Shown piece after piece: positions 35,619 to 44,686 of a stretch of 64,000 nt of DNA. Position numbers and translations under genes: made by a program. Each line of letters begins with the position of its first letter. Position 1 is the first letter of the stretch. The notes beneath the pieces are model-generated. The model saw nothing but the letters and a program-made list of their open reading frames with translations. It had not been told where the DNA came from and ran no database searches. Origin of the DNA: Ensifer canadensis (lineage in GTDB: Bacteria > Pseudomonadota > Alphaproteobacteria > Rhizobiales > Rhizobiaceae); the NCBI RefSeq assembly GCF_017488845.2, contig NZ_CP083374.1, positions 839,501 through 903,500 on the forward strand. Reading direction: 5' to 3'.

Positions 35619-36887
35619 TTACTGGATCTGGCCCTGCGCTTGGCTATCGACCGCCTTCAGCACGTCATCGATGGGCGCGCCCTCGCCAAGCGAAGGCAGA
35701 TGCGCCGTTACTGCCGTGTCCACCTCGTTGGTGAAGACGCCGTAATTGACCGCTGGAACCTTCGCCAACCAGTCGGAGAAGTTCTGCCAGACCTTCTCGC
35801 CACCAAAGAATGCATCGGCTTCAGAATAGGCGGGACCGTTGCGGGCCGCGAGCAGCGAGCCGACGGCACCGCGCTCCGTCAGGATCTTCTGATAGAAATC
35901 GACGTCCTTGGCATAGACTTCGTTGAGAAAGTCGATGGCTTCGTCCTTCTCGGCGGAGCTGGCGGTTACGTACCAGCTGGAACCACCAAGGTTGGACGCA
36001 TGCGAGGCGCCCTCGACGTCAAGCTTCGGAATCGGTGCCACGCCCCACTTGCCGGACTGATCGGCCTGGGCCTTGACCGTACCGGTGATCCAAACGCCTG
36101 TTGTCACGGTGGCGACATCGCCGGAGGTGAAGGTCGCGACCCATTCCGTCCAGCCGGCAGCCGGCTTATGGATATTGGCCTGCAGGATCTTCTGTTCGGT
36201 TTCGAGCGCTGCCTTCAGGGCGGCGTTGTTCTCGATCGAAAGATTGCCGTCCTTATCGAAATACCAGCCGCCGGCGGATTGCATCAGGATGCGGATGAAG
36301 CCCGCATCGTTGACGTCGAGGCCGAGCATCTTCTTGCCGGTCTTGGCTTCGACCTGCTTGCCGATCTCGATGAAACGGTCCCAGGTCAGGTCCTGCATAT
36401 CATCAGGCTTGAAGCCTGCCTGCTCCAGATAGTCCTTGCGGTAGTAGAGGCCGGTGACGCCGGAATCGAACGGCATGCCGTAGACGGCCCCGTCCATCGT
36501 CATCAATTGAACCTTGTAGGGCGCGAAGCCGGAAAAATCGACCTTGCTGGAAAGCTCGGCGAAGGCTCCGGGAAAGGACTGGAGGTACTTCTGCGCACCG
36601 TAGTCCTCGATCAGCACGATATCCGGCAGCGCGTCAGTGGTGCCCGACGACAGTGCCGTCTGCAGCTTCTGCTCGACATCGGCCTTGGCGAAATCGACGA
36701 TGTTGAACGTCGTTTCGGGATGCTTCGCGCTATAGCGCGCCGTAGCTTCCTTCATGATAGCAACGTTGAAGTTGGGATCCCAACACCAGATCGTGACTTC
36801 CCCGGCAAAGGCGGCGGTGGACGCAAGCAGGCTTGCTGCGGCGAGCACGCCAGCCGCAACGCGCGACAGGTTCGTTTTGCGGTACAT
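35619..36887 (-). CDS. lacE: Periplasmic lactose-binding protein LacE
   Basis: A 422-residue family 1 solute-binding protein with a clear signal peptide (residues 1-28, VAAGVLAAASLLASTAAFAG). The mature protein has DALPDIVLIEDYGAQKYLQSFPGAF and GMPFDSGVTGLYYRKDYLEQAG, usual for this class. The ATG at 36887 follows TAGGGAGGAAACG, so the longer frame is not used. First structural gene of the lac operon; a candidate LacR site lies about 100 bp upstream. Confidence 0.9.
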   Translation of the reverse strand: MYRKTNLSRVAAGVLAAASLLASTAAFAGEVTIWCWDPNFNVAIMKEATARYSAKHPETTFNIVDFAKADVEQKLQTALSSGTTDALPDIVLIEDYGAQKYLQSFPGAFAELSSKVDFSGFAPYKVQLMTMDGAVYGMPFDSGVTGLYYRKDYLEQAGFKPDDMQDLTWDRFIEIGKQVEAKTGKKMLGLDVNDAGFIRILMQSAGGWYFDKDGNLSIENNAALKAALETEQKILQANIHKPAAGWTEWVATFTSGDVATVTTGVWITGTVKAQADQSGKWGVAPIPKLDVEGASHASNLGGSSWYVTASSAEKDEAIDFLNEVYAKDVDFYQKILTERGAVGSLLAARNGPAYSEADAFFGGEKVWQNFSDWLAKVPAVNYGVFTNEVDTAVTAHLPSLGEGAPIDDVLKAVDSQAQGQIQ

Positions 36888-36978
36888 CGTTTCCTCCCTA
36901 GAAACTTGCTGAGGGCAGGTTCTCCTCTCCTGCCGTCCGCGCAAGATTTACCGAAATTCAGGCAACACGCAAGGAAGA

Positions 36979-36995
36979 TTTAGTAAATATTTATC
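36979..36995. promoter_or_regulatory. Candidate LacR operator before lacE
   Basis: TTTAGTAAATATTTATC: an AT-rich, partly palindromic site in otherwise GC-rich DNA, between lacR and lacE. The same TTTAGTAAAT-N-TTTA core recurs upstream of lacR at 38147-38163, as expected for one repressor acting on both promoters. Confidence 0.6.
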
Positions 36996-37012
36996 ACGCG
37001 CAATGAAACAGC

Positions 37013-38068
37013 TCACAATGACAAGGATTCCAGGGGCTTTCGGCAGCTGTCGCGCCAAACGAGTTCCGTGGCGATGCGTACCTGCTTGCCGTAGCTGCGG
37101 CCTGAAAGTCGCTCGAGCAACAGATCGACAGCCGTCTCGCCGATATGTTCGCCATGGATGCGCACCGTGGTCAGCGACGGCGTCAGGAACTGGGCAACGG
37201 GAATGTCGTTAAAGGATATGACGCCAATGTCGGCCGGGATCGAAAGGCCGAATTCCTGGATCGCCCGATAGGTGCCGATTGCCATGTTGTCGTTGGATGT
37301 CACGATCACATCCGGCCGGTCAGTGAGCGACAGCAAATCGCGCGCGAGACGATAGCCGGTTTCGAGCCGGAGGCTCTGACCCGATGAGCAATCGGAGAGC
37401 GCCAAAAGCTCAGGCGCGAAGGTGCCGTTCTTCTTGTGCCAGTCGATATAGGCCACACATCGGCGCTCGGCGAAATGCTGGACAGTGCCGTTGAGGTTCT
37501 CGTGGCTGCCGATAAAGCCGATGCGCTTGTATCCGCTGGACTTCAGAGCGTCGAGGATCTTGCACGTGGCGAGCCCCACATCGGAAAACACGCTGTCGAT
37601 AAGGTCGCTCCTCGGGTCGAAATCGGCAAAAATGACATGTGGAGCATTCTTGCTCAGCCATGCGATCTCGTTGTCGGAATGCTTGCCTATGACGATGACA
37701 CCCGATGCGCCTGCAAGCAGGGACGCCTCAGGCAGCGCGTCTGAATGGAAGACCTTGACGATCTCCGTCCTCAGGTCGCGGCAGCGGCTTTCGATGCCAA
37801 GCCGCACGCCGACGTAATAGGGGTCGGCAATCTCGTCCGAAGGCTCGAGAAAATGCACGATGACGAGCTTGGTCAAAAGGCTGGGGGCAGCCTGTCCGTT
37901 CGCCTTGTTGCGATTGCGCGGGGTCTCATAGTTCAGAGCCTCGGCCGTCTCGATGATCGCTTGCCGTTTTGCCGGTGAGATCGACAGGGCGGGGTCGTAG
38001 TTGAGCACCCTCGAAACCGTAGCCGACGACACGCCAACACTCTTGGCGATTTCCTTGATAGTGACCAT
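37013..38068 (-). CDS. lacR: LacI-family repressor of the lac operon
   Basis: A 351-residue LacI/GalR regulator. Helix-turn-helix TIKEIAKSVGVSSATVSRVLN lies at residues 3-23 and the sugar-binding core ends with TSNDNMAIGTYRAIQEFGLSIPADIGVISFND. It lies directly upstream of lacE on the same strand and has a candidate operator on both sides. Start ATG 38068; the upstream GTTGTCATAGGGCGATC stretch has no strong ribosome-binding site. Inducer is probably lactose, galactose or a product of LacZ. Confidence 0.9.
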   Translation of the reverse strand: MVTIKEIAKSVGVSSATVSRVLNYDPALSISPAKRQAIIETAEALNYETPRNRNKANGQAAPSLLTKLVIVHFLEPSDEIADPYYVGVRLGIESRCRDLRTEIVKVFHSDALPEASLLAGASGVIVIGKHSDNEIAWLSKNAPHVIFADFDPRSDLIDSVFSDVGLATCKILDALKSSGYKRIGFIGSHENLNGTVQHFAERRCVAYIDWHKKNGTFAPELLALSDCSSGQSLRLETGYRLARDLLSLTDRPDVIVTSNDNMAIGTYRAIQEFGLSIPADIGVISFNDIPVAQFLTPSLTTVRIHGEHIGETAVDLLLERLSGRSYGKQVRIATELVWRDSCRKPLESLSL

Positions 38069-38146
38069 GCCGTCATTCCATTGTTGTCATAGGGCGATCG
38101 TTGTCATTGGCGAATGTGCCATATGCAACGGCATTTCGAAATCGTC

Positions 38147-38163
38147 TTTAGTAAATTTTTACT
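38147..38163. promoter_or_regulatory. Candidate LacR operator before lacR
   Basis: TTTAGTAAATTTTTACT: AGTAAA and TTTACT arms around TT. It shares TTTAGTAAAT-N-TTTA with the site at 36979. Position 79 bp upstream of lacR suggests autoregulation. Confidence 0.6.
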
Positions 38164-38207
38164 CAACATTCAATTAGGCGCCAACGCAGGCAAACGCCAC
38201 GGTCACG

Positions 38208-38405
38208 ATGTATGCGGCGCTCAATCTCATCAGCGGCAAGTGACAAGGCATGATCCTGTATGATCTTCTCAAGGGTACCTTGCGGTTCAATGCCCTGAAA
38301 AGAGAACTCGGTGACTGCTCACAGCGGCTCCTGATCAAGCAGCTAAGGGAACTCGCAAAGGATGGCCTAGTCGAACGCAAGGTGTTCGCAGTCATCCCGC
38401 CACAG
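38208..38405 (+). pseudogene. HxlR-family regulator remnant
   Basis: The translation LISGK-stop-QGMILYDLLKGTLRF, then ALKRELGDCSQRLLIKQLRELAKDGLVERKVFAVIPP, matches the winged-helix core of HxlR-type regulators. An in-frame TGA stands where the family has Trp after GGK. After VIPP the frame no longer matches, and the N-terminal cysteine region is not recognisable. Read as a pseudogene with a nonsense mutation and a lost C-terminus. Confidence 0.7.
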
Positions 38406-38503
38406 GGAGGTCCGGGCGAAGTAACGGGCGGCGAAAACCGATGCCAGCACCTGAAATGCTAATCATGCCAACATCGCCAGCAAGCCAAGAGCAATGACCG
38501 CGA

Positions 38504-39610
38504 TCATGGAGGCGGATATTCAATTCGCGGCCCGCCCTCAATGGGTTCGTCCCGCAGCCACTCCATGAGCAGTACATAGCCAACAGCCAGGAGCACAGGG
38601 CCCACAAACAGGCCGAGAAGCCCGTCAGCGATCATGCCGCCGATTACACCGATCAGAATGATCGGCATTGGAACGTCAAGTCCGCGGCCGAGCATCAATG
38701 GCTTGAGGAGGTTGTCGCTGAGCCCGGCAATGATGGTCCAGATCGAAAAGATGATCGCCGGCGTGGTCGCTTCCGTCGCAAGAACATAGGCTATGACAGG
38801 TAGCGTTACCAACACCGCCGGCACCTGCACGATGGCAAACAATAGCACCAAAAGCGTCAAAACTCCGGCTGCCGAAAGACCTATTGCAAAAAAGCCTATC
38901 CCGATCAGCAGCGACTGGATGACGGCCACGCCGACTACGCCGACCGCCACACCTCGAATCGTCGCGGCCGTCATTGCAACCAGCCGGGTACCTTGTGCCT
39001 TGCTGCCGGTGATACGTTCCAACAGACGTCTGGCGAACTCGGTGGCGCCCTCGCCATAGGCGATGAGCACGGCAGCGACTGCGAACGAAAGCACGAATGA
39101 CAGCTGACCGGCGGCCAAACCGCCCGCGAACGACGCCAGCCATGATGCAATTCCACCCAGCATCTTGCCGTACTTGGCAAGCGCCGCCGGCATGTTTGTC
39201 GCAACGAGAGCCCATGTCTCGGTCAGTTTCTGGCCGACCAGCGGGAGGTCGGCAAGCCATGTCGGCGGCGGCGGCACCGTCAGGCTGCTGTCTTGCAAGC
39301 CCGAGACGAACTCAAGTATGGAAGATCCAAGCGACGCCACAACCATGACCAATGGAACCAGCAGCAGCGCAACGCTGACCAACCCGATTAACGTCGCCGA
39401 CCAGCGATTGCCAACCCGGTCGACCAATCGTTGGTGCAGCGGATAGAGCATGACCGCGAGGATGACCGACCAGAGCAGGATGCCAGCAAAGGGCAATATG
39501 ATGCGGCTACAGGCAAAGATCAGTAAGGCTACGAGTCCGATCTGAAGTGCAGCGTCGAGCATTCTCAAGAGCGACGGCGCGCGCTCAGGGATTGTCACGT
39601 TCGGCTCCAT
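38504..39610 (-). CDS. AI-2E family membrane transporter (UPF0118/YdiK-like)
   Basis: A 368-residue membrane protein with about eight hydrophobic spans, including paired N-terminal helices (IGLVALLIFACSRIILPFAGILLWSVIL) and a C-terminal part with IPVILIGVIGG-like repeats (MPIILIGVIGGMIADGLLGLFVGPVLLAVGY). These mark the AI-2E transporter family, whose members export various small compounds or act as Na+/H+ antiporters; the AI-2 role is not general. It stands alone. Substrate unknown. Confidence 0.85.
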   Translation of the reverse strand: MEPNVTIPERAPSLLRMLDAALQIGLVALLIFACSRIILPFAGILLWSVILAVMLYPLHQRLVDRVGNRWSATLIGLVSVALLLVPLVMVVASLGSSILEFVSGLQDSSLTVPPPPTWLADLPLVGQKLTETWALVATNMPAALAKYGKMLGGIASWLASFAGGLAAGQLSFVLSFAVAAVLIAYGEGATEFARRLLERITGSKAQGTRLVAMTAATIRGVAVGVVGVAVIQSLLIGIGFFAIGLSAAGVLTLLVLLFAIVQVPAVLVTLPVIAYVLATEATTPAIIFSIWTIIAGLSDNLLKPLMLGRGLDVPMPIILIGVIGGMIADGLLGLFVGPVLLAVGYVLLMEWLRDEPIEGGPRIEYPPP

Positions 39611-39914
39611 TGTTGCTGGCCCCCTTCCCAGCCAATCCGGATTTCCCAGGTAGCTCGGTACTCTGGCTGATTATTTACCTGTTTCGGTCTTCCTGCAAGA
39701 CAGACGCAAAAGTGCTCGCTGGACGCGCCTCGAACAGGCCATTTGAGAAGCCGATGCAGCCTCAGCCTGGCGCGGTTTTATGGGTGGGTACCTGGGGTCG
39801 CATCGGCGGCCGTTGCGATGGCGACAGCTTAGGACTAAATTGCCAATCCAACGCAGGTGCTGGCGCAAGGAGAGCCTCGGCGCGACGGCCGCGTGATCTT
39901 AGGGGGGAAACGTC

Positions 39915-41039
39915 ATGGCGTCGGATGCAACTGAGGCCCCTCATAATGATGCTCCAAATACAGTGAGCGCGCCTGTTAAAGAGAAAAACCCGCAGCGCAC
40001 GGTCGCAATCACTGTGCTCCTGATGGCTTTGCTTCTGTTCGTCGTGACGGTGTTCATGGAGCGGCGCACTCCTTCTTCCTCGCAGGCGACCGTCAGTGCA
40101 TACGTCGTTGGCGTAGCGCCGGAGGTTACCGGGCGGGTCATTGAAGTGGGCGTGACCGACAACAGCGCCGTGACGTCCGGCCAGATGCTGTTTCGTCTGG
40201 ACCCGGAACAGTACCGGCTCGCCGTTGCGGAGGCGGAAGCACGCCTTGCAGGGGTAGGTCAGACGATCGGCGCTTCGACGGCGGCCGTCGATGTCGCCCA
40301 GGCCAAGGTGGTGGAGACGAAGGCAGTGCGCGTCAACGTCCAGGATCAAGCCACCCGCGCCATGGAACTTGTCAGGCGCGGAATCTACGCCCAGGCGAAG
40401 TATGATGAGGCCGCAGCCGCGCTGGATCAGGCAGATGCAGGCGTGGATGCAGCCACAGCCGAGCTCGTGCGGGCTCAGGAGGAGCTTGGGCCTGCGGGAA
40501 AGGACAATCCACAGCTTAAGGAGGCGCTCGCGGCGCTTGAAACCGCTCAGCTTGATCTGCTGCGCACGACGGTTTCAGCGCCGGCGGAAGGCGTCGTCAC
40601 CAATCTTCAGCTTTCCGTCGGTGGTATGCTTAGCGCTGGCGAGAGTGCAATGACTTTCATCGATACCGGCACGATCTGGATCACCGCCGCGTTTAAGGAA
40701 AACAGCCTTGAGATGGTTGCCGCCGGCGACCGTGCGGAGGTGCTTTTCGATGTTCTCCCCGGTCAGATTTTCGCCGGGACCGTTGAAGGCATCGGGATGG
40801 GAGTGGCTCAGGGGAGTGTCGACCCGGCAACGGGCCTGCCGAAGATTTCCACAGACACGGGATGGGTGCGAACACCGCAGAGCTTTCCCGTCCGCCTGGT
40901 CCTCGACGAAGGGCGGCCCAAGGGCGTTCGGTACGGTTCGCAGGCGAATGTGGTGATCTATACCGGGGACCACCCGATCACCAATGCGCTTGGCAGTCTC
41001 TGGATCCGAATTCTGTCGGTCCTGACCTATGTCAGCTGA
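39915..41039 (+). CDS. HlyD/EmrA-type membrane fusion protein
   Basis: A 374-residue periplasmic adaptor anchored by one N-terminal helix (about residues 29-49, VAITVLLMALLLFVVTVFM). Biotinyl-lipoyl-like halves (YVVGVAPEVTGRVIEVGVTDN; LLRTTVSAPAEGVVTNLQLSVGG) flank an alpha-hairpin region rich in Ala/Glu. The ATG at 39915 follows AGGGGGGAAACGTC. Its end overlaps the next gene by 11 bases. Together they form a drug- or aromatic-acid-type efflux unit like AaeA-AaeB; substrate unknown. Confidence 0.88.
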   Translation: MASDATEAPHNDAPNTVSAPVKEKNPQRTVAITVLLMALLLFVVTVFMERRTPSSSQATVSAYVVGVAPEVTGRVIEVGVTDNSAVTSGQMLFRLDPEQYRLAVAEAEARLAGVGQTIGASTAAVDVAQAKVVETKAVRVNVQDQATRAMELVRRGIYAQAKYDEAAAALDQADAGVDAATAELVRAQEELGPAGKDNPQLKEALAALETAQLDLLRTTVSAPAEGVVTNLQLSVGGMLSAGESAMTFIDTGTIWITAAFKENSLEMVAAGDRAEVLFDVLPGQIFAGTVEGIGMGVAQGSVDPATGLPKISTDTGWVRTPQSFPVRLVLDEGRPKGVRYGSQANVVIYTGDHPITNALGSLWIRILSVLTYVS

Positions 41040-42060
41040 CACGTATCTTTCGCACGAGGAGGACCGCGTCAATGTAAAGCGCAAGGGTCTGCGCATAGCG
41101 CTTGCCGTTGCGGTCGGCTTTTCCTGCTCAGTCTATTCGGGGGCTATCATCCCCTTCCTTGGGCCATTGTTTGCAGCACAGTTTCTCATCGCCAGTGATC
41201 GCCCTATGCCGTTGCAAAAGGCGTTAGCGGTCACTTTGTTTATTCTTGTCGTCGGGGCACTTCTGCAATTCGTAACGATGCTGACTGGCGACCGGCCGCC
41301 GGTTCTGTTGCTACTGCTTGGGCTGATTTACTTTGGATGTTTCTACCAGCAGGCGAACGGCAAGGGCGGCCCCACAATCTTTCTTGTTCTGGTCATTGCG
41401 GTTATGGTGCCGCTCCTCACAATTCTGAACGAGGATCTCGGCGACACCATTCTAATGATCCTGGTGCAGGGTGTGGTGACCGGAATGCTCTTGATGTGGC
41501 TGGCATATGTCTTTATCCCGGACAAAGGCAGCCCCACTGTTAAGCCGGCGACGGCAGCGACATATCCGCGTGCGGCACACTACGCTGCCGCCAACACCAC
41601 CATACTCCTGATCGCGGTGGTTGCCTGTCTGACACGCGAAGCGCTAGCCACGGCGATTGTCATTCCGATAACAGTCGTGTCACTGCTCTCACAATTCGAC
41701 GCAACAGCCAGCACGCGCGCGGCCCTGGGGATCGTGATAACCAATATCACTGGAGGCGTGGCCGCGTCCGTCGCATTCGGGCTGCTTCAGCTACGGCCGT
41801 CCCTCATTTTCCTCTTTCTATTGGTCCTGCTGGCCGGCCTGGTATTTGGCGGTCGTGCCGCCATGCGTGCGCCGGCCGCCAAACTTTACGCGGGCGCCTT
41901 GACGATCTTCCTCCTCGTATTCGGAACCGGCGTCTCACCGCTTCCGGGGTCTGCCGCCGAGTCCTTCTCCACCCGCGTCACTTACATACTGGTGGCCATC
42001 GCCTTTGCCACATTCATGACGACGTTGCTTTGGCCTCGGCAGGAAGGCAGTCGCGATTGA
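41029..42060 (+). CDS. DUF2955-type inner-membrane efflux protein
   Basis: A 343-residue protein with about ten hydrophobic spans in two repeats, resembling DUF2955/FUSC-like proteins that are encoded with HlyD-type adaptors. The first span is LAVAVGFSCSVYSGAIIPFLG after a short basic leader. The start at 41029 lies inside the end of the adaptor gene, so the two are translationally coupled. It is probably the pump or channel part of the pair; substrate unknown. Confidence 0.8.
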   Translation: MSADTYLSHEEDRVNVKRKGLRIALAVAVGFSCSVYSGAIIPFLGPLFAAQFLIASDRPMPLQKALAVTLFILVVGALLQFVTMLTGDRPPVLLLLLGLIYFGCFYQQANGKGGPTIFLVLVIAVMVPLLTILNEDLGDTILMILVQGVVTGMLLMWLAYVFIPDKGSPTVKPATAATYPRAAHYAAANTTILLIAVVACLTREALATAIVIPITVVSLLSQFDATASTRAALGIVITNITGGVAASVAFGLLQLRPSLIFLFLLVLLAGLVFGGRAAMRAPAAKLYAGALTIFLLVFGTGVSPLPGSAAESFSTRVTYILVAIAFATFMTTLLWPRQEGSRD

Positions 42061-42224
42061 GTGCTTGTCGGCGGCTGACGCGCGCCGATTGATCGCCGCC
42101 TCCTCCTTGGCGAGCCGCGGAGGCTGACAACCCAGCGGACATCATCGCGAACAGCGTCAGAGTGCAGCGTCTCTCGCCAACTAACCCCGTAGTCAACGCG
42201 AATGGCCGCGGTTGCCGCGACCGG

Positions 42225-42440
42225 TTGTTGCGGAAAAAGTCGGCTTTTCTATAAGGTCTGATTATTTGAAGGGTCGTAGAGGCCGACACAGAAAATTGGC
42301 GTGGGGGCCTTGCCAATTTTCGATCAAGCAGCGTGTGAGCCGTGTAGCGGAATTGACTCAGCATCAAACGGCAAACATTCACGCAGAACGTGAATTGGCC
42401 GACTTTTCGGCAAACCCACGATTTGGGACTTTTTCAACAA
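42225..42440. mobile_element. Possible IS remnant or MITE
   Basis: Bounded by TTGTTGCGGAAAAAGTC on the left and the complement of TTGTTGAAAAAGTC on the right, an imperfect terminal inverted repeat. The 180 bp inside has no intact transposase. No clear target duplication was seen. It could be a shrunken IS or a MITE-like element at the edge of the polysaccharide locus. Confidence 0.35.
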
Positions 42441-42747
42441 TATCGGCACAAAGAAGCCCTCGCAGGCTTTGAGAACCGCACTAAGTGCTCTTCTTGTCCC
42501 ATTCCAACAGCAGTCTGTCCTGAACATCGATCGGCCCATGCAAATCAAGGCTTTGCGGGCATGAAATCAACACCGGTTCAATTGGGACAGCGGAACAAGC
42601 CTTCGCGATGGCCCCGGAAAAGGAGGAACGCGTTTCGTGTCCAACAAATCCACTGGCCTCAATTTTAGTATGATGTAATTTTGACGCAGCCATCCATAGG
42701 CTGCATCCCAAGCTTGCCTTTCTCCCTAGGTTATGGAGTTATCATCG
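42441..42747. other. Upstream region of the polysaccharide locus
   Basis: No supported gene. An AT-rich stretch (TTTTAGTATGATGTAATTTT, 42663-42682) about 65 bp before the formyltransferase start is the likeliest promoter zone; a similar TTTTAGTATG element occurs near 62446. Confidence 0.35.
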
Positions 42748-43659
42748 ATGCGCGTCGCATTCGTCGGGACAGTCGAGGGTTCGAGGATCGCTCTTGAAGC
42801 GCTCGTGTCTGTGGGTCGCCCGCCCGGCCTGCTCCTCACCCTTCCCGGTGCAAAAGCAGGTCGACATTCGGATCATGCCGACCTTATGCCGATTGCGCGA
42901 AGAGCAGGGATCGATGTTGTCGAAACCTCTGATGTCAACGACGAGGCCACGCTTGCAACCCTCCGACAGTTCGCGCCCGATGTCATCCTTGTCATCGGGT
43001 GGTCTCAGATCTGCGGCCCCCAGTTTCGAAGCATCCCTGCACGCGGTTGCCTGGGTTTCCACCCGGCCGCCCTGCCAAGGCTACGGGGGCGGGGAGTCAT
43101 CCCCTGGACGATACTCTGCAACGAAAAGGTCACGGGATCGACCCTCTTCTGGCTCGATGATGGCATGGATTCCGGCGACATCCTGCTGCAACGATTGTTC
43201 GATGTCGCCGCCGACGAGACCGCGCGGACCCTCTACGACAAGCATACGCGCAACCTGTCGGAGATGATCGTCGAGGCGACGGATTTTCTGGAGAAGGGCT
43301 CGGCGAAAGGTATCCAGCAAGACGAACAGGGCGCAAGCTATTGCGCGCGCCGAAGAGCCGAGGATGGGTTGATCGATTGGCGAAGTTCGGCCGTGGACAT
43401 CGAGCGCCTCATTCGCGCCGTCGGCGATCCTTATCCCGGGGCATTCACCTTTTTCGGCGATCGCAAGATCGTTGTCACCCGCGCGACCGTGCACCCGAAT
43501 GCGGGCAAATATATCGGCCTGACGGGCCAGGTCCAAGTGTACACGAAAGCCGGCTTCCTCGTCTTGTGTGGAGACGGCAATTGCCTGGAAGTCATTGACT
43601 GGCAGGGGGATCGGCCAGCGTTACATGGCAAGCTGACGGATGGCCGCCCGGGACTTTAG
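42748..43659 (+). CDS. Formyltransferase-family protein
   Basis: A 303-residue protein with an N-terminal formyltransferase Rossmann half and a C-terminal OB-like half (DGLIDWRSSAVDIERLIRAVGDPYPGAF), the build of Fmt and of ArnA-type sugar N-formyltransferases. The catalytic region reads GFHPAALPRLRGRG (H105) and later LDDGMDSGDI (acidic residue near 141). Where Fmt and ArnA have NxH, this protein has GxH, so the usual catalytic Asn is replaced by Gly, a variant I associate with a side branch of the family. Given its neighbours, N-formylation of an amino sugar is the best guess. ATG 42748 is chosen with GGAG nine bases upstream; 42733 is an alternative. Confidence 0.8.
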   Translation: MRVAFVGTVEGSRIALEALVSVGRPPGLLLTLPGAKAGRHSDHADLMPIARRAGIDVVETSDVNDEATLATLRQFAPDVILVIGWSQICGPQFRSIPARGCLGFHPAALPRLRGRGVIPWTILCNEKVTGSTLFWLDDGMDSGDILLQRLFDVAADETARTLYDKHTRNLSEMIVEATDFLEKGSAKGIQQDEQGASYCARRRAEDGLIDWRSSAVDIERLIRAVGDPYPGAFTFFGDRKIVVTRATVHPNAGKYIGLTGQVQVYTKAGFLVLCGDGNCLEVIDWQGDRPALHGKLTDGRPGL

Positions 43660-43710
43660 ACAGGGGCAGCTTGAATCCAGGACGACAGGCGCCAACGGAG
43701 GGCTTTAACG

Positions 43711-44682
43711 ATGAGCAGACGGGAGTTGTGCGTTCTCTTTTCTTCCGCCGGACGGCGGGTCGAACTCATCCAGTGCTTTCGCGCCGCGGCCGCGCGGCTT
43801 GATGTGACGCTGCGAGTAATCGCGTGTGACAGGAGGCCGGAGCTCAGTGCCGCCTGTCATACGGCCGATCGGGCATACGCCGTGCCCAGTTGTGACGACG
43901 AGGCGTTCATCGACGCCGTCGCCGACATCTGTCGAACAGAAAACGTCGATCTCGTGGTGCCGACAATCGATCCCGAATTGTTGCCGTTTTCCCTCAACAC
44001 CGAGCGCTTCGCCGAGGCGGGAACACGGATCCATGTGAGCCAGCCCTTGGTGGTGGAAATCGCCCGGGACAAGCTGCGCACGATGCACACGTTCCACCGG
44101 GCGGGCCTCGCCGTCCCACGCACCGATACGCTGGAGAATGCCCGTCAGGCGATCTCCGACTGGACGTGGCCGGTCTTCGTCAAGCCGCGCTCAGGCAGCG
44201 CCAGTCGCTCCATCAGTATGATCCGCGACCCAAGCGCTCTTCCCAAGGATTGCGCCGAACCGATGATCGTCCAGGAATACCTCTCCGGCCCCGAATACAC
44301 GATCAGCATGTTCATCGATCGTGATGGCGTGGCCCGATCTTGCATCGCACACGAACGGCTCTCGGTGCGGGCGGGCGAAGTCGAGAAGGGGCGAACTGTG
44401 CGCCTGTCGGAGCTTCCCGCGCTTGCGCGGGGGATGGCTGAGGCACTGCCCGACGCACGCGGCGCCCTCTGCTTTCAGGCAATCGCCGATGCAACCCGCG
44501 GATTGCAGGTAATCGAACTCAACGCGCGGTTCGGAGGCGGTTATCCGCTTGCCGATCACGCCGGGGCGTGTTTCGCGCAGTGGCTGCTTGAGGAAGTCGC
44601 CGGCCTTCCCGTCAGCGCCAACGACGATTGGCGAGATGGAGTACTCATGTTGCGCTATGATCAGGCTCTTTTTGACGGGTGA
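43711..44682 (+). CDS. ATP-grasp enzyme (carbamoyl-phosphate-synthase-like)
   Basis: A 323-residue ATP-grasp ligase with an N-terminal pre-ATP-grasp fold (LCVLFSSAGRRVELIQCF) and an ATP-binding part: PVFVKPRSGSASRSI, then MIVQEYLSGPEYTISMF, and the metal-binding VIELNARFGGGYPL. Such enzymes join a carboxylate to an amine through an acyl phosphate. It starts 51 bp after the formyltransferase, and the next gene begins four bases after its stop. Likely role: ligating an acid or amino acid to a sugar or sugar precursor; the substrate cannot be read from the sequence. Confidence 0.8.
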   Translation: MSRRELCVLFSSAGRRVELIQCFRAAAARLDVTLRVIACDRRPELSAACHTADRAYAVPSCDDEAFIDAVADICRTENVDLVVPTIDPELLPFSLNTERFAEAGTRIHVSQPLVVEIARDKLRTMHTFHRAGLAVPRTDTLENARQAISDWTWPVFVKPRSGSASRSISMIRDPSALPKDCAEPMIVQEYLSGPEYTISMFIDRDGVARSCIAHERLSVRAGEVEKGRTVRLSELPALARGMAEALPDARGALCFQAIADATRGLQVIELNARFGGGYPLADHAGACFAQWLLEEVAGLPVSANDDWRDGVLMLRYDQALFDG

Positions 44683-44686
44683 CCAA

